Below, one piece after another: positions 1 through 6,874 of a stretch of 36,569 nt of DNA. The notes under the pieces are model-generated. The model ran no database searches. It saw only the letters and a program-made list of their open reading frames with translations, and was not told where the DNA came from. Numbering within the stretch: position 1 is the first letter of the stretch; each line of letters opens with the position of its first letter. Position numbers and translations under genes: made by a program. The stretch is from Sphingobacteriaceae bacterium (lineage in GTDB: Bacteria; Bacteroidota; Bacteroidia; B-17B0; Aurantibacillaceae): NCBI GenBank assembly GCA_023251725.1, contig JAHEYG010000026.1, forward strand, positions 1 to 36,569. Direction: 5' to 3'.

Positions 1-767
1 TTTCCTACATCGGTGCTTCCCGTAAAAGCAATTTTATTTATTTTGGGATGATTTACTAAAGCGGCGCCGGTTTTTCCGAAACCATTTATAATATTTACCA
101 CACCGTCGGGTAAACCACTGTCGCGAATTAATTCTGCTAATTTTAATGCGGTGAGCGGAGTGGTTTCGGCAGGTTTTAAAACAACTGTATTTCCTGTTGC
201 TAAGGCGGGCGCAATTTTCCAAGCCGCCATTAGTAAAGGAAAATTCCAGGGAATTATTTGTGCGGCTACACCAATGGATTGCGGTTTTCTGTTGGGAAAA
301 GTGTAATCTAATTTATCGGCCCAGCCGGCGTAATAAAAAAAATGATTGGCGGCTAACGGAACATCAATGTCTCTGCTTTCGCGAATTGGTTTTCCGCCAT
401 TCATACTTTCAATTACTGCAAATTCGCGGGCGCGTTCCTGCATTAAGCGGGCGATTCTAAAAATATATTTTGCGCGTTCTTTGGCCGGCATTTTTTTCCA
501 CACTTTATCGTAAGCGTTTTTTGCAGCGGTAACTGCGGTATCAACATCCTTTTCATTCGCTTCAGCGATTTCAGAAATTTTTTCTTCGGTGGCGGGATTA
601 ATTGTAGAAAAATACCCGCCCGACTGACTGGCGCCAGCCGTTCGGGCGGGTTTTTTGCTATTGGGTTTTACAAACTTCCCATTAATAAACAAATCGTATT
701 GCTTATTAATTTTTATATGATCGCTGCTCTCAGGTGCCGCGGCGTATTTCCATTCTTTTAATTCCAT
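1..767 (-). CDS. Aldehyde dehydrogenase (NAD(P)+-dependent), partial, 3' end outside window
   Basis: This is the N-terminal 255 codons of an aldehyde dehydrogenase, which oxidises aldehydes to carboxylates in the cytoplasm. The start is the ATG at 767. The family signatures are LFINGKFV (about residues 26-33), TINPATEEKI, the cofactor-binding PWNFPLLMAAWKIAPAL stretch, LKPAETTPLTA, and KIAFTGST just before the window edge. The catalytic Cys and Glu lie beyond the edge and cannot be checked, and the substrate cannot be told from this half. Residues 40-51 (PARTAGASQSGG) are an extra stretch encoded by a 36-bp palindrome, placed exactly between the FVKPNSKK and YFSTINPA segments that are normally adjacent. 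It lies downstream of deoC on the same strand, with a repeat hairpin between them. The family call is secure. Confidence 0.93.
   Translation of the reverse strand, partial: MELKEWKYAAAPESSDHIKINKQYDLFINGKFVKPNSKKPARTAGASQSGGYFSTINPATEEKISEIAEANEKDVDTAVTAAKNAYDKVWKKMPAKERAKYIFRIARLMQERAREFAVIESMNGGKPIRESRDIDVPLAANHFFYYAGWADKLDYTFPNRKPQSIGVAAQIIPWNFPLLMAAWKIAPALATGNTVVLKPAETTPLTALKLAELIRDSGLPDGVVNIINGFGKTGAALVNHPKINKIAFTGSTDVG
615..650. repeat. 36-bp GC-rich palindromic element inserted in frame in the aldehyde dehydrogenase gene
   Basis: The outer arms CCCGCCCGA (615-623) and TCGGGCGGG (642-650) pair perfectly. The centre is the perfect palindrome CTGGCGCCAG (628-637). The element is 36 bases, exactly codons 40-51 of the gene. 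It is far more GC-rich than its surroundings. On the + strand a run of six T follows, so it resembles a rho-independent terminator, although no + strand gene ends there. Confidence 0.85.
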
Positions 768-776
768 ATTCTTTTG

Positions 777-838
777 GTTCGGTGTTCGGCGTTAAGTGTT
801 CGGAGTTATCTACGAACTCCGAACCCCCAACCCCGAAC
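777..838. repeat. Inverted array of GTTCGG-type heptamers between deoC and the aldehyde dehydrogenase gene
   Basis: The left half carries GTTCGG-like units (gttcggtgttcggcgtt, then gttcggagtt). The right half carries their complement (gaactccgaac, then ccccgaac). The two halves fold into a hairpin around about 805-815. The element fills nearly all of the intergenic space and ends at the deoC stop codon. It may act as a processing site or weak terminator, but it has no T-run on the minus strand. It looks like a dispersed Bacteroidota repeat. Confidence 0.7.
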
Positions 839-1737
839 TAGTCTATACTAATATAATCCTTACTATAATAAACGCCTCTCTGTTCTTTTCCTAATTGCAA
901 AACAATATCATTGGCTAAACTGCTCGCGCCAAAACGAAACCATTCGTTGCTCATCCATTTACTTCCTAAGGTTTCGTAAAGCATTACTAAATATTGCAAA
1001 GCATTTTTTGCGGTAGAAATTCCGCCTGCGGGTTTCATTCCTACCATTTTTCCGGTTTTTGTATAATGATCATTTATGGCTTGCATCATAACTAACGTTA
1101 CGGGCATTGTTGCAGCAGGCTGAATTTTGCCTGTAGATGTTTTTATAAAATCTGCGCCTGCTAAAATTGCTAAATCAGATGCTTTGCGAATATTATCCAA
1201 GGTAGAAAGTTCGCCGGTTTCTAAAATAACTTTTAAACGCGCTTTGCCGCAAGCTTCTTTTATAGAAGCAATTTCATCAAAAACAAATTGATAATTACCC
1301 TGTAAAAATTCGCCCCTGCTAATTACCATATCCACTTCATCGGCGCCATCATCCACCGCTAATGTTGTATCTGATATTTTTATTTCGTGAGTCGAATTTC
1401 CGCTGGGAAATGCAGTGGCAACTGAAGCCACTTTTATGCCGGAGTTTCCTAAGGCTTTTTTCGCTGTTTTTACAAATGTTGGATAAACACAAACGGCTGC
1501 AACGGTGGGCAAATCTTTTATGTCATTAGCTAAATGCTGTGCTTTGTAACACATTTGTTGCACCTTGCCTTCGGTATCTTTTCCTTCGAGAGTTGTCAAA
1601 TCAATCATGCTTAAAGCCAGTTTCAAACCTTGAATTTTGCTTTGTTTTTTTATACTGCGTGTATTAAAACGCGCCACACGTTCTTCGATGCCAACCTGGT
1701 CAATTGTGGGACTATTATTAAAATCGATGTTCTTCAT
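838..1737 (-). CDS. deoC: Deoxyribose-phosphate aldolase
   Basis: This is a class I aldolase that cleaves 2-deoxy-D-ribose 5-phosphate to acetaldehyde and glyceraldehyde 3-phosphate during deoxynucleoside catabolism in the cytoplasm. The 299-residue protein has a 30-40 residue N-terminal extension relative to the short bacterial enzymes. Key motifs are present: GADEVDMVISRGEF with the catalytic Asp, KVILETGEL, GADFIKTSTGKI with the Schiff-base Lys, and VGMKPAGGIST with the second active-site Lys. It sits upstream of the aldehyde dehydrogenase on the same strand, so acetaldehyde released by DeoC could be the dehydrogenase's substrate; this is inference from context. It is divergent from cysC across 57 bases. 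Confidence 0.96.
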   Translation of the reverse strand: MKNIDFNNSPTIDQVGIEERVARFNTRSIKKQSKIQGLKLALSMIDLTTLEGKDTEGKVQQMCYKAQHLANDIKDLPTVAAVCVYPTFVKTAKKALGNSGIKVASVATAFPSGNSTHEIKISDTTLAVDDGADEVDMVISRGEFLQGNYQFVFDEIASIKEACGKARLKVILETGELSTLDNIRKASDLAILAGADFIKTSTGKIQPAATMPVTLVMMQAINDHYTKTGKMVGMKPAGGISTAKNALQYLVMLYETLGSKWMSNEWFRFGASSLANDIVLQLGKEQRGVYYSKDYISID

Positions 1738-1794
1738 TATTCCCTATAAAAATAATTCTTTTTTTGCTTCTTTAAGCGTAATTTTAGTGAATAA

Positions 1795-2325
1795 ATGTCA
1801 GTATTTAAACCAACCGTATTATGGATGACGGGCTTATCGGGCGCCGGAAAATCTACCATTGCGTATTCGCTTGAAAAAAAGCTTCAATCGGAGGGGATTT
1901 TGTGCGAAGTTCTGGATGGCGATGTGCTGAGAAACGGCGTAAATGCAGGTTTAGGATTTTCGGAAACTGATAGGAAAGAAAATATCAGACGTACTGCAGA
2001 AACGGCAAAAATTTTAGTGCAGAATAATTTTGTAGTGATTTGCAGTTTAATTACACCAACAAATGATTTACGAGACTCGGCAAGAAAAATTTTGGGAGAT
2101 AAATTTAAATTAATTCATATTTCTACACCGTTTGAAATTTGTAAGAAAAGAGATGTTAAAGGTTTGTATAAAAAAGCTGAAAACGGAGAAATCCCCCATT
2201 TTACGGGAGTAAGTGCTCTATTTGATATACCTAACAAAAGTGATTTTGAAATAAACGCTCAAAATGAAAGTGAAACGGTGAGTGTAGATAAACTTTATGC
2301 TTTTTTAAGAGAATTGAGTAAGTAG
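1795..2325 (+). CDS. cysC: Adenylylsulfate (APS) kinase
   Basis: It phosphorylates adenosine 5'-phosphosulfate to PAPS with ATP. The 176 residues are the usual length for a stand-alone APS kinase. The P-loop GLSGAGKST lies at residues 13-21, followed by LDGDVLRNGVNAGLGFSETDRKENIRR, the APS-binding segment, and then KKRDVKGLYKKAENGEIPHFTGV, the family's lid region. The sulfurylase genes cysD/cysN are not in the window. The only neighbours are the divergent deoC and a downstream GNAT-like gene. PAPS made here could serve assimilation or sulfation; the window does not say which. The start ATG at 1795 leaves a short N-terminus and the P-loop at its normal position. Confidence 0.95.
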   Translation: MSVFKPTVLWMTGLSGAGKSTIAYSLEKKLQSEGILCEVLDGDVLRNGVNAGLGFSETDRKENIRRTAETAKILVQNNFVVICSLITPTNDLRDSARKILGDKFKLIHISTPFEICKKRDVKGLYKKAENGEIPHFTGVSALFDIPNKSDFEINAQNESETVSVDKLYAFLRELSK

Positions 2326-2356
2326 TATTTGTTCTAATGAGTAATTTTAAATCTGA

Positions 2357-3604
2357 ATGTTTTTCTGCGATACCATAAAATCTATAAAGGGTGAAAAAAC
2401 ACATTTAAAATTAGAAAAAGAATTTACATTTTCTATTTTTGATAAAGCAGATTTAGTAAATGAACATGACTGGATCGAAGTTTTAGATCACCGCAATTTT
2501 TTTCTTGAACTTAAGTATCTCAAAATTTTAGAAAGTATTGAAAGCCGAACATTTGGTGCGCGCTATGTAATTGTTTACAAAAATAAATTGCCTTACGGGT
2601 TAATTTATTTTCAGATAATTAATTTTGAAGCTAAAGCCTTTGGTGATTTATTGGAAACGCAATTAAAAAATTTGCAATCGAAACGCAGCAAATTATTCGA
2701 AAAATATATTGACGAGAACGAGCGTGAAGTATTGATGCGTTTGGTAACTTGCGGTAATAATGTAGTAACAGGCGAGAATGCTTTTATTTTTAAAAAAAAT
2801 GGTTTAACCAAAAATAAAAACTACGACCTCGTTGAAAAAATAATTGATAAACTGGGAAGCAACGAAAAATTAAAAGGAAAAGTTTCAGCTATTTTAGTGA
2901 AAGATTTTTACACTCCAGTGGATACTCCAAGATCTAAATGTCCACTACGCAGCGAAAAATATGTTGGTTTTAAAGTAGAGCCTAATATGGTGGTGGATAT
3001 TCCTGAAAACGTAAACACTTTAGAACAATATATTTTATCGTTTTCTAAAAAATACCGCAACCGGGCGAAAGGAATTTTGAAATTAGGAAGTGCGCTTGAA
3101 CAGAAAGAACTTACGCAAAGCGATCTAAAAAAAGAAAATGATGCAGTTTATAATTTGTATTTACAGGTTTACAATAAAGCAAAATTTAAATTAATAAAAT
3201 TACCTCCCAATTATTTTTATGAATGCAAGCAGCAATTTGGCGATGCGTTTTTTATTATTGGATTTTATTTAAATAAAAAATTAGTGGCATTTTGCACCGG
3301 ATTCGAAATTTCAGCTGAAGAAATTGAAGCTCACTATATAGGATTTGAATACGAATTAAATAAGGAAATGGAGTTGTATCAAAATATATTATATAAATTA
3401 ATTGACACAACGCTTTTAAGAAAACTCAGAAAATTAAACTTAGGTCGTACAGCAAGCGAAATAAAAAGCACAGTAGGAGCGAAAGAACGCGAGCTAACGT
3501 GTTACATCATGCCGCAAAATACCATTTCTAAAGTGGTATTAAAACCTTTCATGCAATTATTGCAGCCATCAGAATGGGTGCCGCGTAATCCGTTTAAGGA
3601 GTAA
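2357..3604 (+). CDS. GNAT/BioF2-like acyltransferase domain protein (function unknown)
   Basis: This 415-residue soluble protein has no signal peptide or membrane segment. The C-terminal half (about residues 215-400) resembles the acyl-CoA N-acyltransferase fold of the FemAB/BioF2-like group: a YRNRAKGI helix, a strand pair AFFIIGFYLNKKLVAFCTGFEI, then YIGFEYELNKEMELYQNILYKLID and LNLGRTASEIKSTVGA, which I have seen in Bacteroidota acetyltransferase-like proteins. The N-terminal half is not recognised. It starts 31 bases after cysC ends, so the two are probably co-transcribed, but a functional link to sulfation is only a guess. The substrate is unknown and the fold assignment is moderate. Confidence 0.55.
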   Translation: MFFCDTIKSIKGEKTHLKLEKEFTFSIFDKADLVNEHDWIEVLDHRNFFLELKYLKILESIESRTFGARYVIVYKNKLPYGLIYFQIINFEAKAFGDLLETQLKNLQSKRSKLFEKYIDENEREVLMRLVTCGNNVVTGENAFIFKKNGLTKNKNYDLVEKIIDKLGSNEKLKGKVSAILVKDFYTPVDTPRSKCPLRSEKYVGFKVEPNMVVDIPENVNTLEQYILSFSKKYRNRAKGILKLGSALEQKELTQSDLKKENDAVYNLYLQVYNKAKFKLIKLPPNYFYECKQQFGDAFFIIGFYLNKKLVAFCTGFEISAEEIEAHYIGFEYELNKEMELYQNILYKLIDTTLLRKLRKLNLGRTASEIKSTVGAKERELTCYIMPQNTISKVVLKPFMQLLQPSEWVPRNPFKE

Positions 3605-3620
3605 GATTATTTTTGTAATC
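3605..3620. terminator. Weak hairpin between convergent genes
   Basis: GATTA (3605-3609) and TAATC (3616-3620) pair around a T-rich loop between the convergent GNAT-like gene and phhA. It is short and AT-rich, and is offered only as a possible bidirectional terminator. Confidence 0.25.
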
Positions 3621-3625
3621 CTTCC

Positions 3626-4345
3626 TCACAAAATAGCTAACTTCTTTTCAATTTCGGGCAACGAATTTATTAATTGCTCAAACGATGCAATTACAAAATA
3701 TTTTTCCTGAATAATATCTGTTCGGTAATTGGTGTTTAAAATAGTTTCAACATTAAAATTTATTTTTTTGGATTTTTCACTTAAAGCGAAAGTAGTTTCT
3801 CCAATAGAAGATAAAATTCCGGCACCGTAAATTCTTAATCCAGATTTTTCTTTTATCAGTCCAAACTCAATCGTAAACCAGTAAATTCTTCCAAGCAATT
3901 CTATGTATCTCGCATTATTTATATTTTTTAATGCCAAATCCCCAATGCCTTTAAAAAAATTGCAATACGTTTTATTAGTCAATAAAGGCGTGTGCGCAAA
4001 AACATCATGAAACATATCGGGCTCTTCTAAATAATCGAGCTGCTGCATATTTCTTAACCAGCAAGTAGTAGTGAATTTTTTCTGCGACAAAAATTCGAAA
4101 AAAGATTTTTGTACGCTAATGTTTGGCACTGTATACAAGGCCCATCCCGTTAGCTCCTTTAGAATTTTATTTACCTCCTTAAAATCCGGAATTTTATCGT
4201 AACGGAAATCAATTACTTCAAGAGCGGTTAAAAAATCCGCGGAAGCGTAATCTTTTAAAACCTTCATCTGACGTTTAAATAAAATTTCCCACACTTTAAA
4301 GTCTTCTTCGGTGTAGTTCTTGTAAATCTGAATGGTTGGTCGCAT
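3626..4345 (-). CDS. phhA: Phenylalanine 4-monooxygenase (phenylalanine hydroxylase)
   Basis: It is an iron- and tetrahydropterin-dependent enzyme converting phenylalanine to tyrosine. The 239 residues correspond to the bacterial single-domain form, without the ACT regulatory domain of animal enzymes. The iron ligands are visible: H113 and H118 in EEPDMFHDVFAHTPLL, and E160 in YWFTIEFGL. The segment RIYGAGILSSIGE is also typical of the family. The gene lies about 80 bases after a leader ORF and a terminator hairpin on the same strand, which suggests control by transcription attenuation through Phe/Tyr-tRNA supply. If Tyr codons cause the stall, the enzyme would be expressed when tyrosine is short, which suits a tyrosine-making role. 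It is convergent with the cysC unit. Confidence 0.95.
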   Translation of the reverse strand: MRPTIQIYKNYTEEDFKVWEILFKRQMKVLKDYASADFLTALEVIDFRYDKIPDFKEVNKILKELTGWALYTVPNISVQKSFFEFLSQKKFTTTCWLRNMQQLDYLEEPDMFHDVFAHTPLLTNKTYCNFFKGIGDLALKNINNARYIELLGRIYWFTIEFGLIKEKSGLRIYGAGILSSIGETTFALSEKSKKINFNVETILNTNYRTDIIQEKYFVIASFEQLINSLPEIEKKLAIL

Positions 4346-4364
4346 AGTATTTGTTTTAATTATA

Positions 4365-4397
4365 TAAAATAAAAAAGCCGAATCTTTCGGTTCGGCT
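4365..4397 (-). terminator. Intrinsic terminator of the putative phhA attenuator
   Basis: Read on the minus strand, arms AGCCGAA (4397-4391) and TTCGGCT (4382-4376) pair and are followed directly by a T-run (4376-4371) and more T-rich sequence. It lies between the leader ORF stop (4423) and the phhA start (4345), the position of an attenuator terminator. It could also end read-through from the persulfide dioxygenase gene. Confidence 0.85.
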
Positions 4398-4422
4398 GGT
4401 TGAAAATTACATTGAAATTAAA

Positions 4423-4506
4423 TTAGCGGTGTAATAAACAATACGGCATCGTTCCGAATGAATTTAGGGAACGATAATAATAAAATGTATTGTTGGTGAT
4501 TGGCAT
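4423..4506 (-). CDS. Putative Phe/Tyr leader peptide upstream of phhA
   Basis: This is a 27-codon ORF, ATG at 4506-4504 and TAA at 4425-4423. It begins MPITNNTFYYYRS and has F-Y-Y-Y at residues 8-11, then another Phe (16) and Tyr (21). Six of 27 residues are Phe or Tyr, the amino acids that phenylalanine hydroxylase consumes and makes. It is followed by a hairpin and an intrinsic terminator before phhA. The ATG falls roughly at the start expected from the TAnnTTTG promoter just upstream, so the message may be leaderless. The peptide itself probably has no function beyond regulation. Confidence 0.7.
   Translation of the reverse strand: MPITNNTFYYYRSLNSFGTMPYCLLHR
4448..4475 (-). promoter_or_regulatory. 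Leader hairpin (segments 1-2 of the putative phhA attenuator)
   Basis: ATCGTTCC (4475-4468 on the minus strand) pairs with GGAACGAT (4455-4448) around a 12-nt loop. The 5' arm begins at the last of three consecutive Tyr codons, so a ribosome stalled there would cover it. That frees the 3' segment, whose UUCGG (4458-4454) can pair with CCGAA in the terminator 5' arm. This is the 1-2, 2-3, 3-4 layout of trp-type attenuators. The 2-3 pairing I can see is only about five base pairs. Confidence 0.65.
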
Positions 4507-4510
4507 GAGA

Positions 4511-4540
4511 CAAATGTAAAAAGAATTATTTAATTGGCAA
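4511..4540 (-). promoter_or_regulatory. Bacteroidota-type promoter for the phhA leader
   Basis: On the minus strand TTG (4540-4538) is followed after 19 bases by TACATTTG (4518-4511), matching the Bacteroidota consensus TTG...TAnnTTTG with its usual spacing. Transcription would begin about 4505. The -33 element lies just before the stop codon of the upstream persulfide dioxygenase gene. Confidence 0.75.
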
Positions 4541-4548
4541 GAAATATT

Positions 4549-5991
4549 TTAAAACCAGCTCAGCGGGTTCCAGGAAAGTTTTTTTTCCGATTTTTTTTGA
4601 GAAGGACAATCAAAAGTAGTAGTTGGAATGTTTGTTTTTTGAATGGCCGCAAAACCTCCCGCAATATCTACCAATTTATTAAAACCCCGTGCTTTTAAAA
4701 TAGAAGCAGTAATCATACTTCTATAACCGCCCGCGCAATGAATGTGATATTCTTTGTTCTTATCGAAAGAGTTGGTCCATTCGTTAATAAAATCGAGCGG
4801 CTGATTTTTTACATCTTTAATGTGATGCGCCTGATACTCGCCCGGTTTTCTAACATCCAAAATATTTAAATTTGGATTTATACAAGTAGAAAATTCTTCA
4901 GCACTGATGGATTTAATATGGGAGATTTTTTTTCCTGCTTTTTTCCACGCTTCAATTCCGCCATTTACATATCCCAAACAATTATCATATCCCACTCTGC
5001 TCAATCGCATTACCACTTCTTCTTCTCTTCCTACGGGCGATACTAAAATTAGAGCTTGTTTTAAATCGGTAATTAAAGCTCCTACCCATGGTGCAAACTG
5101 ACCATCAATCCCAATAAAAATCGAATTAGGAATATGTTCTTTAGCAAATTCGAGCGGTTTACGTACATCTAAAATAATAGCATCGTTATTATTTACTAAT
5201 TCTTCAACTTCATTTGCGTTTAAAGCTTTATTTCCTTTTTGCATTACTTCTTCAAAAGAAGAGTAACCGTTTTTATTTAGCATTGCATTTTTTGCAAAAT
5301 ATTGCGGCGGCGGTAAAATTCCGGTAGTTAATTCTTTTACAAAATCTGCTTTTGAATTTATTACCAAAGCGTAATTTTTCTGTTTTTGATTTCCTAAGGT
5401 ATCAAATGTTTCTTTGCTCATGTTTTTTCCGCAGGCCGAACCGGCTCCGTGTGCTGGATAAACAATTACATCATCGGGCAAAGATTTTATTTTTTTCTGT
5501 AATGAATCAAATAGCATCGCTGCTAAATCATTTTGTGTTAAAGCGCTTTTAATAGCTAAATCCGGGCGACCAACATCACCAATAAATAAAGTATCGCCGG
5601 TAAAAATGCAGTACGGTTTTTTATTTTCGTCGAGTAACAAGTAAGTCGACGATTCTAATGTGTGACCGGGGGTATGTAAAACTTTAATGGTAATTTTCCC
5701 TATTTTAAATTCCTGGCCGTCTTTTGCAATGTAACTTTGGTAAGAGGTTTCGGCATTAGGGCCAAAAACAATTTGTGCTCCGGTTTTTTTTGAAAGATCA
5801 ACATGACCCGAAACAAAATCCGCATGAAAATGCGTTTCGAAAATATATTTAATTTTTACATTGTCTTTTTGCGCACGGGAAATATAAGGATTGGTTTCCC
5901 GCAAAGGATCGATGATGGCGGCTTCACCTTCTGAACTAATGTAATAAGCGCCTTGGGCGAGGCAACCCGTGTATATTTGTTCTACCAACAT
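4549..5991 (-). CDS. Persulfide dioxygenase-like metallo-beta-lactamase protein with two rhodanese domains
   Basis: The likely role is oxidation of glutathione- or low-molecular-weight persulfide to sulfite, in cytoplasmic sulfide detoxification. The 480 residues hold an MBL domain (about 1-240) with THFHADFVSGH (H54, H56, D58, H63), HTPGHTLES (H106, H110), GDTLFIGDVGRPD (D133) and YPAHGAGSACG (H181), the persulfide dioxygenase pattern. Two rhodanese domains follow (about 255-355 and 362-455). The second keeps the active Cys, C419 in CAGGYRS. The first has VSPVGREEE in that loop, without Cys, so it is probably structural. This layout matches CstB/PDO-rhodanese fusions. It starts immediately after the stop of the TauE/SafE gene (TAA then ATG with no gap), so the two are one operon. 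Confidence 0.88.
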   Translation of the reverse strand: MLVEQIYTGCLAQGAYYISSEGEAAIIDPLRETNPYISRAQKDNVKIKYIFETHFHADFVSGHVDLSKKTGAQIVFGPNAETSYQSYIAKDGQEFKIGKITIKVLHTPGHTLESSTYLLLDENKKPYCIFTGDTLFIGDVGRPDLAIKSALTQNDLAAMLFDSLQKKIKSLPDDVIVYPAHGAGSACGKNMSKETFDTLGNQKQKNYALVINSKADFVKELTTGILPPPQYFAKNAMLNKNGYSSFEEVMQKGNKALNANEVEELVNNNDAIILDVRKPLEFAKEHIPNSIFIGIDGQFAPWVGALITDLKQALILVSPVGREEEVVMRLSRVGYDNCLGYVNGGIEAWKKAGKKISHIKSISAEEFSTCINPNLNILDVRKPGEYQAHHIKDVKNQPLDFINEWTNSFDKNKEYHIHCAGGYRSMITASILKARGFNKLVDIAGGFAAIQKTNIPTTTFDCPSQKKSEKKLSWNPLSWF

Positions 5992-6810
5992 TTAGCTAAG
6001 GATGAGTTCTTTTATTATTACAAAGATACCTACAATTAAGGTAAACCACCCGAAAGCGGGCTTGAGTTTTTGTGACGAAACTTTAGCTGAAATTGCATTT
6101 CCAACGAGTACTCCTACTATACAAATTCCTGAAATACTCAATAAAAAGTTCCATTCGATGGTTATATTGCTGAAATTGCCTGTAAATCCTATTAATGAAT
6201 TTAGAGCAATAATGCATAATGAAGTGCCTATTGCTTTTTTTAAGGGAACGCGAATAAAAAACATTAAAACAGGAACGATAATAAAACCGCCGCCGGCCCC
6301 GATGAAGCCTGTAATAAATCCAACTAAAATTCCTAAAGTAATAACGAATGGTAATCGCATTGGTGTTTTTGCAAACTCGTCCCACATCACATCGCCAACA
6401 GGATTATTTTTACTTTTCCTAATCATTCTGTAAGAAGAGGCGAGAATTAAAACAGAGAACAAACACATGACCACTAATTGTTTGCCGGCTTCAAAACTTC
6501 CAATGGTAAAAAAAACATTTGGTAAAACAGGGATAAGAAATTTACGCAAACAAAAAACAGTTATCAACGAAGGAATGGCAAATTGAACAAGCGATTCAAA
6601 ACTTATTTCGCCTTTTTTAATTACAGAGAATGCGCCGAACAAGGAAGTAATTCCAACTATAAATAACGAGTAACCGGTGGCCGTGTCAATAGGATAATGC
6701 AATAAATACACCAATACCGGTACACCCAAAATAGAACCGCCGCCACCAATTAATCCCAATACAAGACCAATAAGCAAAAATAAAATATAGGCTAAATAGG
6801 GTTCAAACAT
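5992..6810 (-). CDS. TauE/SafE-family membrane exporter (sulfite export likely)
   Basis: This 272-residue polytopic inner-membrane protein has about eight hydrophobic segments. The two family repeats start with LIGLVLGLIGGGGSILGVPVLVYLL near the N-terminus and LVGFITGFIGAGGGFIIVPVLMFF near the middle. The family exports sulfite, sulfoacetate or related anions. It is the first gene of a two-gene unit with the persulfide dioxygenase, whose product is sulfite, so export of sulfite is the natural inference. A TAnnTTTG element lies just upstream (6824-6831). Confidence 0.88.
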   Translation of the reverse strand: MFEPYLAYILFLLIGLVLGLIGGGGSILGVPVLVYLLHYPIDTATGYSLFIVGITSLFGAFSVIKKGEISFESLVQFAIPSLITVFCLRKFLIPVLPNVFFTIGSFEAGKQLVVMCLFSVLILASSYRMIRKSKNNPVGDVMWDEFAKTPMRLPFVITLGILVGFITGFIGAGGGFIIVPVLMFFIRVPLKKAIGTSLCIIALNSLIGFTGNFSNITIEWNFLLSISGICIVGVLVGNAISAKVSSQKLKPAFGWFTLIVGIFVIIKELILS

Positions 6811-6823
6811 AAAATGTATTTGG

Positions 6824-6831
6824 CAAACATA
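6824..6831 (-). promoter_or_regulatory. Promoter -7 element for the exporter-dioxygenase operon
   Basis: TATGTTTG on the minus strand matches TAnnTTTG and lies 13 bases before the ATG at 6810. No good TTG is found at the expected upstream spacing, so support is moderate. Confidence 0.5.
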
Positions 6832-6874
6832 AACAATTAATTATTTTATTTGATTAAGAATTACATAAAAAAAA

